A DNA stretch of 64,000 nucleotides from JBMYZL01 sp049610385 (GCA_049610385.1 JBMYZL010000001.1:62001-126000); one strand, 5' to 3'; counted from the first letter of the stretch, positions 16,801 through 26,943 are shown. The notes: a model not told the origin generated them from the sequence alone. Numbers and translations: made by a program.

Positions 16801-17946
16801 ATGGTCCAAGTTGAGTTTCTTCCCATCACCTCCCCCAAAACGCTGTACCCGTTGACAGCTTTTGAAAGTAGCAAAAACTTGCTTTGGGGTGCTGCATCCT
16901 TGCAAGAAATTTGGAAATTCAAAATTCAAAAAGAAGTTCCCCAATTGCGTGATTTTGGGCACAAAATCAGCATCCGCGAAAACCTGGTCCCCTCGACGGT
17001 CGCTTGGCGTGATATCGAAGAAGCCGGTCCGGACAGCACCTGGGTGCAAGGTGGGGAGATTTTGTTCCAGTGGACTTCAGATCAAAAAGCTGAAATGACC
17101 ACTCGGGAAGTACCCACCACTTGGCAAGTTTTGTCACGCCCGACAGATTGGTTTTCACTCGCAGATGACGCCATCCAAGAGTCCATGGATTTTGCCAAAA
17201 CCAAATGGAGGCTGACGTTGGCAAACCAGTTGCCCGATCACGTTACCCTTATTGGTCCTGTCGAACGCGTCTGGATAGGTCCTGATGTCAAATTGACTGC
17301 TTGCACCTTGAACGCGACAACAGGTCCTATTGTCATTGGACCTGAAGCAGAAATTCAAGAAGGATGCCACATCCGAGGTCCCCTGATTTTGGGTCGCGAA
17401 TCAGTCCTTAAAATGGGTTGCCGAATATACGGCCCCACTGTCATCGGACCCCAATGCAAAGTCGGCGGAGAAATTTCCAACAGCGTTTTCCTTGGCCATT
17501 CCAACAAAGCGCATGACGGATTCTTAGGCAATTCCGTCATCGGCCAATGGTGCAATCTGGGAGCAGACACCAACACCAGCAACCTCAAAAACACCTATGG
17601 TGACATTCGGTTGTACAACCACGAATCGGAAACCCTTGAGCCGACAGGGTTGCAATTTTGTGGTTTGATTTTGGGAGATCACAGCAAATGCGGAATCAAT
17701 GCGATGTTCAACACGGGAACTGTTGTCGGACCTGGCTGCAACATCTATGACAGTGGATTTCCGCCCAAGCACGTGCCGGCTTTCCGTTGGGGCAGTGCTC
17801 AAGGTGGCTGGGTTGAACACAATGTGGAGAAGATGCTGGTGACGGCCAAAGCGGTCATGGCGAGGCGAGGGGTAACCCTGACAGCCGAAGCTGAAGATCG
17901 AATTCGAACAGCACACGCATCGGCCTTTCCGTCAGGCAATGGGTGA
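16801..17946 (+). CDS. GlmU-family protein (putative sugar nucleotidyltransferase with left-handed beta-helix)
   Basis: 381 aa. The C-terminal half has hexapeptide turns (IGPEAEIQEGCHIRGPLILG, then MGCRIYGPTVIGPQCKVGGE) forming a left-handed beta-helix, as in GlmU acetyltransferase domains. The N-terminal third resembles the divergent nucleotidyltransferase-like domain of Bacteroidota GlmU-like proteins and lacks a clear GxGTRM nucleotide loop. A role in sugar-nucleotide or cell-wall precursor synthesis is likely, but the reaction is unproven. Single gene upstream of lon. Confidence 0.82.
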   Translation: MVQVEFLPITSPKTLYPLTAFESSKNLLWGAASLQEIWKFKIQKEVPQLRDFGHKISIRENLVPSTVAWRDIEEAGPDSTWVQGGEILFQWTSDQKAEMTTREVPTTWQVLSRPTDWFSLADDAIQESMDFAKTKWRLTLANQLPDHVTLIGPVERVWIGPDVKLTACTLNATTGPIVIGPEAEIQEGCHIRGPLILGRESVLKMGCRIYGPTVIGPQCKVGGEISNSVFLGHSNKAHDGFLGNSVIGQWCNLGADTNTSNLKNTYGDIRLYNHESETLEPTGLQFCGLILGDHSKCGINAMFNTGTVVGPGCNIYDSGFPPKHVPAFRWGSAQGGWVEHNVEKMLVTAKAVMARRGVTLTAEAEDRIRTAHASAFPSGNG

Positions 17947-18006
17947 CGGGATGGCAGGAACTGGATTTGGCATGCCCTTTGCCCTTGATCATACGAACGA
18001 AAAACA

Positions 18007-20454
18007 ATGCAATTGAAGGATTCACACGACGAAGCAGGCTGGTTGATGGGGGATGAGCAAGACCACGAATTCATTCCCTTGATTTCCGAGGAGGATGAAG
18101 AAGCCATGCACAATGAAGAAGTGCCTGAGGCGCTTCCCATTTTGTCCCTGCGGAACACGGTTTTGTTTCCCGGGGTGGTCATTCCCATTACCGTTGGAAG
18201 GGACCGCTCCATTCGTCTCATCAAAGAAGCCCATGACGAGGGACACCGAATCGGCGTTGTGAGTCAGAAGAACGATGACATTGAAGTCCCCAATGGCAAA
18301 GACCTGAATGAAATTGGGACCGTCGCTCGGGTCATGAAAATGCTGAAAATGCCAGATGGTACAAACACTGTCATTTTACAAGGCCTCAAGCGCTTCCGGT
18401 GGACGGAAATTTCTCAAGAAGAACCTTACCTCAAAGCCAGAGTGGTGGAATATGATGCGGAAGCGCTTCCACCCAAGGACGCGGAGCACAAGGCCATCAT
18501 GGAGAGCCTCAAGGATTTGGCCTTGGAGATCATTCAACTCAGCCCCAACATCCCGTCTGAGGCTGGATTTGCCATCAAAAACATCGACAGTTTGACGTTT
18601 TTGGTCAATTTCATCGGCAGCAACATGAATGCGCCGGTCGAAGAAAAGCAGGGTTTGCTGGAAATTGCTGGCATCAAGTCGCGTGCGAACAAAGTGTTGG
18701 GTCTCCTACACAAGGAGAAGCAGATGCTCAGCCTCAAACGTGACATTCAAACCAAAGTCAAAGGTGAGCTGGACCAGCAGCAAAGGGAATATTTCCTGCA
18801 TCAACAAATGAAGCAGATTCAGGAAGAACTCGGCAGCAACCCACTGGCTCAAGAAATCGCTGAGCGAAAAACCCGAGCAGAATTGATGAATTGGCCGGAA
18901 CATGCGGCCGAGGCTTTCGCCAAAGAGCTGACCAAACTCGAGCGCATGAACCCGCAAAGTGCAGAATACAGTGTTCAGGCCAACTATCTGGACCTCATGC
19001 TCGATCTGCCTTGGCATCAAACTACCGAAGACAATTTTGACCTCAAACATGCCCAATCTGTTCTGGATGAAGACCACTATGGTTTGGAAAAAGTCAAAGA
19101 GCGCATCATCGAACATCTCGCCGTACTCAAGTTGAAGGGAAACTTGAAGGCCCCGATCATCTGTTTATATGGTCCTCCTGGAGTAGGCAAGACCTCCTTG
19201 GGACGATCCATCGCCAAGGCCTTGGGACGGGAATATGTTCGGATGAGTCTTGGCGGCATGCGCGATGAGGCGGAAATCAGAGGGCACCGAAGAACGTACA
19301 TCGGAGCCATGCCCGGCCGAATTCTCCAAAATTTGAAGAAAGCCAAGGCCTCCAACCCCTTGTTTGTCCTGGACGAAATCGACAAATTGGGACGAGACCA
19401 CCACGGAGATCCGTCCAGCGCCATGCTCGAAGTGCTCGATCCTGAACAAAATAGCACTTTCCACGACAATTATTTGGATCTGGACTATGACCTCAGCCGG
19501 GTCATGTTTCTCGCTACATGCAATTCACTTGCTTCCATTCAACCTGCCTTGCGTGACCGCATGGAGATCATTGAGGTGACAGGATATACAGTTGAAGAAA
19601 AAGTCCAAATTGCCAAACGACATCTCGCTCCCAAACATTTGGAAGATACCGGATTGAACAGCACGCAAATCAAGGTTCCAGTGAAAACCCTGGAAGCAGT
19701 TGTCGAACAGTATACCAACGAATCTGGTGTTCGCGGTTTGGACAAGCGAATTGGGAAAATCATCCGGAATCGAGCCAAAGAAATCGCTTTGGAAGAGGCC
19801 TTCGAAATTGAAGTTTTGGCTTCGCAATTGCCGGATATCCTGGGGCCCTCCCGGGAAAAAGACCGTTATCAAGGCAATGACGTCGCAGGCGTTGTAACCG
19901 GCTTGGCCTGGACCCCAAATGGCGGCGATATCCTGTTCATTGAGACGTCCCTGACACCGGGAAAAGGTCGATTGACCTTGACTGGTAACCTTGGAGAGGT
20001 CATGAAAGAAAGTGCGGTCATCGCCCTTGCCTACCTCAAAGCCCACGCAGAACCCTTGGGTCTGGCCCCTGAGGTTTTTGACAAATGGGATGTCCATTTG
20101 CATGTGCCCCAAGGTGCCATTCCCAAGGATGGTCCAAGTGCAGGCATCACCATGATCACAGCCTTGGCATCTGCTTTTACCCAGAGGAAGGTCAAAAAAG
20201 CGATTGCCTTGACTGGCGAAATCACGTTGCGTGGTCAAGTGCTTCCCGTGGGCGGCATCAAAGAGAAAATACTGGCCGCAAAACGAGCTGGAATCAAAGA
20301 AATCATCATGTGCGCCAAAAACGAGCAAGACATCCAAGAAATCGATGGTCGCTACTTGAAAGGACTGCGTTTCACATATGTCAAAGCCATGTCTGAAGTT
20401 CTTGAGCGTGCCTTGTTAAAAGAAAAAGTGGACCGCGCACGTTCCATCAGTTGA
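18007..20454 (+). CDS. lon: ATP-dependent protease Lon
   Basis: 815 aa, standard LonA length. LON substrate domain (ILSLRNTVLFPGVVIPITVG), coiled-coil middle region, AAA+ module with Walker A GPPGVGKTS (about residue 389) and Walker B FVLDEIDKLG, and a Ser/Lys protease domain with Ser711 in PKDGPSAG and Lys752 in GGIKEK. It degrades misfolded and regulatory proteins in the cytoplasm. The N-terminal extension before the LON domain is acidic. The next gene starts in a TGATG overlap, so lon and porQ are co-translated. No close TAnnTTTG promoter or heat-shock element was recognised upstream. Confidence 0.97.
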   Translation: MQLKDSHDEAGWLMGDEQDHEFIPLISEEDEEAMHNEEVPEALPILSLRNTVLFPGVVIPITVGRDRSIRLIKEAHDEGHRIGVVSQKNDDIEVPNGKDLNEIGTVARVMKMLKMPDGTNTVILQGLKRFRWTEISQEEPYLKARVVEYDAEALPPKDAEHKAIMESLKDLALEIIQLSPNIPSEAGFAIKNIDSLTFLVNFIGSNMNAPVEEKQGLLEIAGIKSRANKVLGLLHKEKQMLSLKRDIQTKVKGELDQQQREYFLHQQMKQIQEELGSNPLAQEIAERKTRAELMNWPEHAAEAFAKELTKLERMNPQSAEYSVQANYLDLMLDLPWHQTTEDNFDLKHAQSVLDEDHYGLEKVKERIIEHLAVLKLKGNLKAPIICLYGPPGVGKTSLGRSIAKALGREYVRMSLGGMRDEAEIRGHRRTYIGAMPGRILQNLKKAKASNPLFVLDEIDKLGRDHHGDPSSAMLEVLDPEQNSTFHDNYLDLDYDLSRVMFLATCNSLASIQPALRDRMEIIEVTGYTVEEKVQIAKRHLAPKHLEDTGLNSTQIKVPVKTLEAVVEQYTNESGVRGLDKRIGKIIRNRAKEIALEEAFEIEVLASQLPDILGPSREKDRYQGNDVAGVVTGLAWTPNGGDILFIETSLTPGKGRLTLTGNLGEVMKESAVIALAYLKAHAEPLGLAPEVFDKWDVHLHVPQGAIPKDGPSAGITMITALASAFTQRKVKKAIALTGEITLRGQVLPVGGIKEKILAAKRAGIKEIIMCAKNEQDIQEIDGRYLKGLRFTYVKAMSEVLERALLKEKVDRARSIS

Positions 20455-21500
20455 TGAATCCACAAAAACACCTTCGAATTTTGGGATTGTGCGCTGCTTT
20501 CTGCTGCATGCAGCAGCCGGCACGTGGCCAATCCGAATCTCTCATTTTTGACGTCCCAGCAGATGCAAGAACCGCTGGATTTGGCGGGCGTATGACGGCC
20601 GATTTGCGACCAGATATACACGCCTCTTTGTTCAACCCAGCATTCATTGATTGCAATCAAGTCCATCAGGTCGCCTTGGATTATGTGGGGTATTTTGGAA
20701 CCACCACCATCGGAGGGCTTCAATTTGTCTTGGGGACGGATGGCCGAAAAACATGGTCTGCCGGAACTCGTTTTTCCACTTTCGGACAACTGGATGAACT
20801 GGACGCTTCGGGCCAATCCACAGGCAACCAATTTTCTGCCGGAGATGTCGCCGTCCAGGCATCTGTGGCATGGACTTTCGAAGCGGGCGAGGGCCACGAC
20901 CTGACAGCAGGAGCGACCCTGTGGACTGGAACCCGATCACTGAATCGAGCAGTGGCCTTCATGACAGGGACGGATTTGGCCTTGCGTGGGGTTTGGCATG
21001 AACAACATTTCGCTTGGGGCCTGGCCTTAACGGGTTTGGGCCACAGTTGGGGAGGACAAAGCCCACAACCTACGGGTTTCATGCCGATGAATGTACAGTT
21101 TGGTTTGGCCAAATCTTTTGCCAATGCCCCCTTCACATTTCACCTCGAAGCCAGCCAGTTGCAGAAATGGCAACTCGCTCCCGAGGGAACCTACGACGAC
21201 CTCATCGATCCCTTGACCGGAGAAACGAGCAAACCCATGGCCTGGCCTGGAGGTGACGCATTGATGCGGCATTTGACCGTGGGAACGGAGTTGAACTTGA
21301 GCGAAGCCTTGGCCATCCAGTTCGGTTATGACTACCGACGGAGACAAGAATTGCGCTCGGGAGATCGACCCGGTACCAACGGATTGGCCATCGGTGTTCA
21401 ATTCCAAGTGAAAAAATTCAATGTTCGTATGGCCCGAAACACCTACCACTTCGCAGGGGCCTCTACGCATTTGAGTTTGTCATTTGATTTGGCAGGCTGA
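20454..21500 (+). CDS. porQ: Type IX secretion system protein PorQ
   Basis: 348 aa from ATG 20454, which shares its A with the lon stop (TGATG). Signal peptide ILGLCAAFCCMQQPARGQ. The mature protein begins ESLIFDVPADARTAGFGGR and has the NPAFID and amphipathic beta-strand pattern of an outer-membrane barrel of the PorQ family. PorQ works with PorU, PorV and PorZ in the attachment complex that processes and anchors T9SS cargo. The porQ-cmk gene order is common in Bacteroidota. It fits the three T9SS cargo genes in this window. Confidence 0.88.
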   Translation: MNPQKHLRILGLCAAFCCMQQPARGQSESLIFDVPADARTAGFGGRMTADLRPDIHASLFNPAFIDCNQVHQVALDYVGYFGTTTIGGLQFVLGTDGRKTWSAGTRFSTFGQLDELDASGQSTGNQFSAGDVAVQASVAWTFEAGEGHDLTAGATLWTGTRSLNRAVAFMTGTDLALRGVWHEQHFAWGLALTGLGHSWGGQSPQPTGFMPMNVQFGLAKSFANAPFTFHLEASQLQKWQLAPEGTYDDLIDPLTGETSKPMAWPGGDALMRHLTVGTELNLSEALAIQFGYDYRRRQELRSGDRPGTNGLAIGVQFQVKKFNVRMARNTYHFAGASTHLSLSFDLAG

Positions 21501-21510
21501 GTACACACCT

Positions 21511-21518
21511 TAACTTCG
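21511..21518 (+). promoter_or_regulatory. Core promoter TAACTTCG, 4 nt before cmk
   Basis: TAnnTTCG with CCGC between it and ATG 21523, in the 22-bp gap after porQ. Confidence 0.55.
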
Positions 21519-21522
21519 CCGC

Positions 21523-22221
21523 ATGAGTCGGAAACGCATCCAAATCGCCATTGATGGTCATTCTTCTGCTGGCAAGAGCACCATGGCCAAAGCCTTGGCC
21601 AAAGCATTGAACTATGTCTACATCGACACCGGAGCTATGTACCGTGCAGCGACTTTGTTTGCCATGAAGGAAAGGCTGATCGAAGGCATGTCCATGGATG
21701 AAGATGGCCTGAATCGAGCCATGGAGCGCATGTTCATCACCTTCAAGTACAATCCGTCGACCGATACCTCCGATGTGTATTTGGGGGGAGTCAATGTTGA
21801 AAAGGAAATCCGCTCAATGGAGGTGGCCAAACTGGTCAGTCCCATTGCCACCGTAGCCTGCGTTCGAACAAAATTGGTGGCTTTGCAGCGTCGCATGGCC
21901 GACAGCGGAGGGGTGGTGATGGACGGACGCGATATCGGTACAGTGGTATTGCCCAAAGCTCCACTCAAGTTTTTCATCACTGCTGATGCCGAAGTGCGAG
22001 CCGAGCGACGACACCTACAGCTCAAAAAAAGCGGAAAAACAACCTCATTCGAAGAGGTTTTGCACAACATCAGACAACGCGATCAAATGGACTCCCAGCG
22101 GGACGTTGCGCCTTTGCGACAAGCCCCAGACGCCATTGTTCTCGACAACAGCAATCTGACGTTGGAAGAACAATTCGATTTCATGTACGGCCATGCCATG
22201 CAAGTGATTGAAGGCGCATGA
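21523..22221 (+). CDS. cmk: Cytidylate kinase
   Basis: 232 aa. Walker A GHSSAGKSTMAKALA, TGAMYRAATLFA, MDGRDIGTVVLPKAPLKFF and RDQMDSQRDVAPLR are standard CMP-kinase motifs. It phosphorylates CMP and dCMP with ATP in pyrimidine salvage. Ends in an ATGA overlap with the GH3 gene, so the two are co-translated. Confidence 0.96.
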   Translation: MSRKRIQIAIDGHSSAGKSTMAKALAKALNYVYIDTGAMYRAATLFAMKERLIEGMSMDEDGLNRAMERMFITFKYNPSTDTSDVYLGGVNVEKEIRSMEVAKLVSPIATVACVRTKLVALQRRMADSGGVVMDGRDIGTVVLPKAPLKFFITADAEVRAERRHLQLKKSGKTTSFEEVLHNIRQRDQMDSQRDVAPLRQAPDAIVLDNSNLTLEEQFDFMYGHAMQVIEGA

Positions 22222-25139
22222 AAAGTTTGATCGGTGGATTCACCCTGCTGCTTTCAGTGGGCCCATGTTCCCTGTTTGGGCAAAATCATTGGGAAGAAAT
22301 CAACTTGGACTCCCTGATGCAAACCTTGACATTGAATCGTCAAATTGCGCAACTGTTGATGCCACCGGTATACGCCAAACCAGGAAAAGTTGGGTGGGAA
22401 GAAGCCGAAGAATGGGCTGAAACCTATGGCATCGGTGGGGTGATCTGCATGCAAGGCGGACCTGAACTTCAAAAACAACGAATTGCCAGGTTGCAGGCGC
22501 GCACAACCGTTCCTCTCTGGGTTTCCACAGATGCGGAATGGGGACTGGGCATGCGATTGGACTCAACTCGAAGTTGGCCGAGAGCCATGACTTTTGGGGC
22601 CGCAAATGACTCTGTTTTGACGCGGGAGATTGGCCAAGAAATAGGGCGAGCCTTGAAGTCCGTTGGGGTTCATGTCAATTTTGCTCCGGTTGTAGATGTC
22701 AACTCGAATCCAAACAATCCAGTCATCGGCAACCGTTCCTTTGGGGAGAACACGGCGTTGGTTTCGCGCTTGGGCAGTGCATGGGGACTGGGGCTCCAAG
22801 ATGAAGGCATTCTGGCCACAGCCAAACACTTTCCAGGCCATGGCGATACAGATGCAGATTCACATTTGACCTTGCCAAGCATCTTGCACGACCGCAAGCG
22901 ACTGGACTCCTTGGAATTGAAGCCTTTTCGCGCCATGATTGAGGCCGGCATTGGGGCCATGATGGCTGCTCATTTGAACATCCCTGCTTTGGACGCCACG
23001 CCAGGTCAACCTTCCACCCTCTCGCCTGCCATTGTAGACTCCTTGCTGCGACAAGAGTTGGGTTTCACTGGAATTGTCTTCACGGATGCCATGACCATGA
23101 AAGGCTTTGAAGATTTTGCCCAGACTTCCTCTCCACATGCCGATGCCCTCCTCGCTGGAAATGATGTTTTGTTGTTCCCCGCATCACCTGAGGTCGTCAT
23201 CCATGAAATTCAACAAGCCATTGCCGAGAATCGATTGGACAGTGTTTTGATCGCGAGCAAGTGCCGACGTGTTTTGGAAGCCAAAAAGCGTTGGTCCTTG
23301 AAATCCACAGATGCCACTGAACCTTCTGAAGACCGGGCTGAGAAACTGCACCGCGAACTGGTCGAAAAGGCGTTGACAGTTGTGGTGAATGAAAACCGTT
23401 GCCTGCCCATTTCTACCCAAGAACAAAACATCCAGGTGGCGCATATCCAAATGGAAGAAGACGTCGACTGGTTTACTGCCAATCTACAGCGCATATTGGG
23501 GGCAGCATCAGAGGTAAAAGCCACATTTGTTCCCAAGACTCAATTGGCCACCATCGGAAGAGATTGGCTCAATCAAATGGAAGCCCACCCACCCGACTGG
23601 GTTCTCCTCAATTTGCGCGGCCTGAACAGCAAAGCCCATCAAGGTTATGGATTGGAAACCAGCACCATTGGATGGCTTGAAATGGTGGCCGCCACTTTCG
23701 CAGGAACATCCACCAAAGTAGCGGTCCTGATTCACGGCAATCCCTATTCACTCAACCGGTTGAAACGACTCGGCGTTTTGGTCGATGCCCTGGTTGTGGG
23801 CTACCAAGATGATCGAATTACTTCTGAGGCACTGGCCGCAGCCGTAGCCGGATCGGGGCCGGCACTTGGCCGATTGCCTGTTCATGCCGGGGTCTACCCA
23901 GCAGGTACTGGCAAACCCATGCTCGGCCGCAATCGATTGGGGTTTTCACCTTACAATTGGTCTGGTTCCCAAGCCGTGGACAGCATTGTGAAACTGGCCA
24001 TGGAAGACCGGGCCATGCCTGGCTGCCGGATTGTCATCGCACACAAGGGTCAAGTGATTCACAATGCTTCTTACGGCTCTTTGACTTTTGGTGGATTGGA
24101 GGTAACCGAAGAAACCGTCTATGACTTGGCCAGCATCACCAAGGTTTTTGCCAGCACCTTGAGCCTGATGTGGCTGGAAGATCGCGGACTGCTAGAACGG
24201 ACCGATTCCATTGGAGAGCACCTGCCTGAGTTAGAAGGAACCGAATTGGGTCAGCGAACAGTTGAGGATATTCTGAGTCATACTGCTGGTTTGACGCCAT
24301 GGATTCCGTTTTATCTCGAAGCCATGGAAATGCCAGGCGCCTTCGTCAAAATGCAAGATTCATCCCACTCCGTTCAAGTTGCAGATGACCTTTGGATTTC
24401 GGATGCATATCGGGATACCGTGTGGCAACAAATCGCAAAAGAACCTTTGCGGCCACCGGGTCGAGAGAAATATAGCGATTTGGGGTTCTATGCCATTAAG
24501 AAAATCATCGAGCGGTTGACCAACCAGTCCTTGGAAGCCTTCGTGGATGAACAGTTTTATGGCCCCTTGGGGCTTGCCTCCATGGGGTATTTGCCCCTCA
24601 TGAAAATGCCGCGTTCACGCATTGCCCCAACGGAGGATGACCAAGATTTTCGGAAGCAACTGCTTCAAGGTCATGTTCACGATCCGGGAGCAGCGATGCT
24701 TGGAGGCGTCGGAGGTCATGCCGGACTGTTTGCGAATGCCATGGACTGTGCACGTTTGATGCAGATGTTGCTCAACGGAGGCATATATGGGCGAACACAT
24801 ATGTTCCGAATGGAAACCGTAAAGGCTTGGACTGCCCGTGTACATGAAGAACCCGGGTTGCGTAAGGGTTGCGGCTGGGACAAACCTGCGGATGAGCCTG
24901 GCGTGGGTTCTTGTTGCGATTTGGCCGGTTGGGGCAGTTTCGGGCATTCTGGGTTCACTGGCACTTTGGTCTGGGCGGATCCCGATGCAGAATTGATCTA
25001 TGTTTTCCTGAGCAATCGCGTCCATCCGGACCCGGAAAATTGGAAACTGATACAACAGAACACCAGGACTGAAATTCAACGGGTGATTTACGAGAGTCTG
25101 GGAATTGAAAGCCGCTTTGCGCATTCCGGAAACTCCTGA
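22218..25139 (+). CDS. GH3 beta-N-acetylglucosaminidase fused to a serine hydrolase (beta-lactamase fold)
   Basis: 973 aa with signal peptide (MKSLIGGFTLLLSVGPCSLFGQ). GH3 part: KHFPGHGDTDADSHLTLP (K203 onward) gives the NagZ-type Asp214/His216 dyad, and FTDAMTMKG gives the nucleophile Asp290. A GH3 C-terminal-like domain covers roughly 370-570. The last 400 residues are a penicillin-binding/beta-lactamase-fold hydrolase with S639-I-T-K642, YSD in place of the usual YxN, and HSGFTG. Fusions of this type are known in Bacteroidota and are expected to work on peptidoglycan: the first domain cleaves GlcNAc, the second a peptide or ester bond. Exported to the periplasm or beyond. The role of the second domain is unproven. 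Confidence 0.9.
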   Translation: MKSLIGGFTLLLSVGPCSLFGQNHWEEINLDSLMQTLTLNRQIAQLLMPPVYAKPGKVGWEEAEEWAETYGIGGVICMQGGPELQKQRIARLQARTTVPLWVSTDAEWGLGMRLDSTRSWPRAMTFGAANDSVLTREIGQEIGRALKSVGVHVNFAPVVDVNSNPNNPVIGNRSFGENTALVSRLGSAWGLGLQDEGILATAKHFPGHGDTDADSHLTLPSILHDRKRLDSLELKPFRAMIEAGIGAMMAAHLNIPALDATPGQPSTLSPAIVDSLLRQELGFTGIVFTDAMTMKGFEDFAQTSSPHADALLAGNDVLLFPASPEVVIHEIQQAIAENRLDSVLIASKCRRVLEAKKRWSLKSTDATEPSEDRAEKLHRELVEKALTVVVNENRCLPISTQEQNIQVAHIQMEEDVDWFTANLQRILGAASEVKATFVPKTQLATIGRDWLNQMEAHPPDWVLLNLRGLNSKAHQGYGLETSTIGWLEMVAATFAGTSTKVAVLIHGNPYSLNRLKRLGVLVDALVVGYQDDRITSEALAAAVAGSGPALGRLPVHAGVYPAGTGKPMLGRNRLGFSPYNWSGSQAVDSIVKLAMEDRAMPGCRIVIAHKGQVIHNASYGSLTFGGLEVTEETVYDLASITKVFASTLSLMWLEDRGLLERTDSIGEHLPELEGTELGQRTVEDILSHTAGLTPWIPFYLEAMEMPGAFVKMQDSSHSVQVADDLWISDAYRDTVWQQIAKEPLRPPGREKYSDLGFYAIKKIIERLTNQSLEAFVDEQFYGPLGLASMGYLPLMKMPRSRIAPTEDDQDFRKQLLQGHVHDPGAAMLGGVGGHAGLFANAMDCARLMQMLLNGGIYGRTHMFRMETVKAWTARVHEEPGLRKGCGWDKPADEPGVGSCCDLAGWGSFGHSGFTGTLVWADPDAELIYVFLSNRVHPDPENWKLIQQNTRTEIQRVIYESLGIESRFAHSGNS

Positions 25140-25141
25140 CC

Positions 25142-25149
25142 TAACTTTG
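25142..25149 (+). promoter_or_regulatory. Core promoter TAACTTTG, 4 nt before bshA
   Basis: Exact TAnnTTTG with CAAC between it and ATG 25154. A TTTG lies 22 bp upstream of the element, at about the distance of the -33 box. Confidence 0.7.
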
Positions 25150-25153
25150 CAAC

Positions 25154-26305
25154 ATGCGCATCGGGATTGTCTGCTATCCAACCTTCGGGGGGTCTGGTGT
25201 TGTCGCCACCGAACTTGGCAAGGCCTTAGCAGGAAAGGGGCATGAAATCCACTTTATCACATACGATCAACCTGCTCGATTGGGCAGTTTCCGGGCGAAC
25301 ATCTTTTACCATGAGGTTCGGGTCAGCGATTATCCATTGTTCGACTACCCCCCTTATGAGCTGGTGTTGGCCAGCAAAATGGTGGAGGTGGCCAAGTCCA
25401 ATGCCCTCGATTTGATTCATGTTCATTATGCCATTCCCCATGCGAGCGCGGCGGTGCTGGCCCGTACGATTTTGTTACAGGAAGGCATTCATCTCCCGAT
25501 TGTCACCACGCTCCACGGTACAGACATAACCTTGTTGGGCAAGGACCCTTCTTTTGAACCCGTCATTGCGCACGCAATCAATAGCTCTGATGCCGTCACC
25601 ACCGTTTCACAAAGCTTGCGGGTAGATACTTTCAAGTTGTTTGGCATTCATCGGGACATCGACGTCGTTCCGAACTTTTATTGTCCTTCACATTTTCAGG
25701 GGAAGGCTGATGAAGAATTTCGAAAGTCCATCGCTCCAAATGGAGAACCCATTTTGACCCACATTTCCAACTTCCGACCCGTCAAGCGTGTGGAGGATGT
25801 CATCCGTGCTTTTGGTCAGGTTAGGAAGTCCATGAAAGCGAAGTTGCTTATGGTCGGGGATGGTCCAGACCGCGGCAATGCTGAAACCGTCTGTAAAGAA
25901 ATGGGATTGTGTGAGGACATCACTTTTTTGGGCAAAGTCAAAAATCCAGTGGAAGCTCTTCTCGTATCCCATCTGTTTATGCTTCCTTCAGCTTCAGAGA
26001 GTTTTGGTTTGGCCGCATTGGAAGCCATGGCTGCCGGGGTACCTGTGCTGTCATCGAACACAGGCGGTTTGCCTGAAGTGAATCGCCATGGCGTAAGCGG
26101 TATGATGTGTGATGTCGGGGATTGGGAAGAGATGGGGAATCAAGCCGTTTACATCCTGAGCGACCCAAAACGTTTTCAACGATTCAAAGCCCAAGCATTG
26201 GAGCAAGCCCATTCTTTTGAATTGGACGAAATTTTGCCGCAATATGAATCTTTGTATGCCTCCGTTTTGATTCCAGATTCCACCGCAGAAAGCTCCACAC
26301 TTTGA
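25154..26305 (+). CDS. bshA: N-acetyl-alpha-D-glucosaminyl L-malate synthase BshA
   Basis: 383 aa GT4 glycosyltransferase. The start MRIGIVCYPTFGGSGVVATE and the blocks VHYAIPHA, VTTLHGTDITLLG, SNFRPVKR and ASESFGLAALEAMAAGVPV are diagnostic for BshA. It joins UDP-GlcNAc and L-malate, the first step of bacillithiol synthesis. BshB and BshC are not in this window. The TTG start of the next gene overlaps its stop. Confidence 0.94.
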   Translation: MRIGIVCYPTFGGSGVVATELGKALAGKGHEIHFITYDQPARLGSFRANIFYHEVRVSDYPLFDYPPYELVLASKMVEVAKSNALDLIHVHYAIPHASAAVLARTILLQEGIHLPIVTTLHGTDITLLGKDPSFEPVIAHAINSSDAVTTVSQSLRVDTFKLFGIHRDIDVVPNFYCPSHFQGKADEEFRKSIAPNGEPILTHISNFRPVKRVEDVIRAFGQVRKSMKAKLLMVGDGPDRGNAETVCKEMGLCEDITFLGKVKNPVEALLVSHLFMLPSASESFGLAALEAMAAGVPVLSSNTGGLPEVNRHGVSGMMCDVGDWEEMGNQAVYILSDPKRFQRFKAQALEQAHSFELDEILPQYESLYASVLIPDSTAESSTL

Positions 26306-26862
26306 ACGAAAAGCCCCCTGTAAAAATCGGTTCGAGGATTTCCTATTTGTGGCACCCAGATGCCTTGACGGTAATCATTTCTCAAAAAATCCCCAAGAAA
26401 CAGCAGGTGCTTCTTGAATGCTGGTGGTTCGCTTGGTTACTCGCGGGAATGGGGTTCGCTTGTGTTTGGTGGATGGCCAAGACGACTGATGAACGGATGT
26501 TTTTCAGCATTTGCCTGGCTTTCTGGCTCTACTTCTTTTTTCGGATTGGAAAAGCCGTTGCGTGGCGTCGCGTGGGACAAGAAATGATTCGCGTCAGTCA
26601 AGAGGGTGTCAGCATTAAAAATGCGTTTGGCACATACGGCAGAGCACAATTTTTCTTGAAAGGAAACATCAAACGAATGGAATTGATTGAGCGCGATGCA
26701 TCCAAATTTTTTCACACATTGGACCAAAGCTTTTGGGTCATCGGTGGGGATGCATTGACCTTTCAGTATTTGAGAAAGTCCATTGTTTTTGGGAAACAAC
26801 TGGAAGTCAAGGATGCCCTGGCCCTGGCCAAAGTGATCGACAAGGCATTGCGCAAATTCTGA
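26302..26862 (+). CDS. Uncharacterised two-helix membrane protein
   Basis: 186 aa. The only sensible start is TTG at 26302 in a TTGA overlap with bshA; the translation starts MNEKPPVKIGSRI. Two hydrophobic segments (about residues 36-58 and 66-82) are followed by a soluble C-terminal half with alternating beta pattern (MIRVSQEGVSIKNAFGTYG), similar in shape to small PH-like membrane proteins. No family recognised. Coupling suggests it is expressed with bshA. Confidence 0.6.
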   Translation: MNEKPPVKIGSRISYLWHPDALTVIISQKIPKKQQVLLECWWFAWLLAGMGFACVWWMAKTTDERMFFSICLAFWLYFFFRIGKAVAWRRVGQEMIRVSQEGVSIKNAFGTYGRAQFFLKGNIKRMELIERDASKFFHTLDQSFWVIGGDALTFQYLRKSIVFGKQLEVKDALALAKVIDKALRKF

Positions 26863-26943
26863 CTTTTGTTCCAGCCACAAAACGAATCTCTGCGCTGACA
26901 AAAGGCAAGAGATTGAACAACTGGTGTGATGCAGTTTCGCTGC

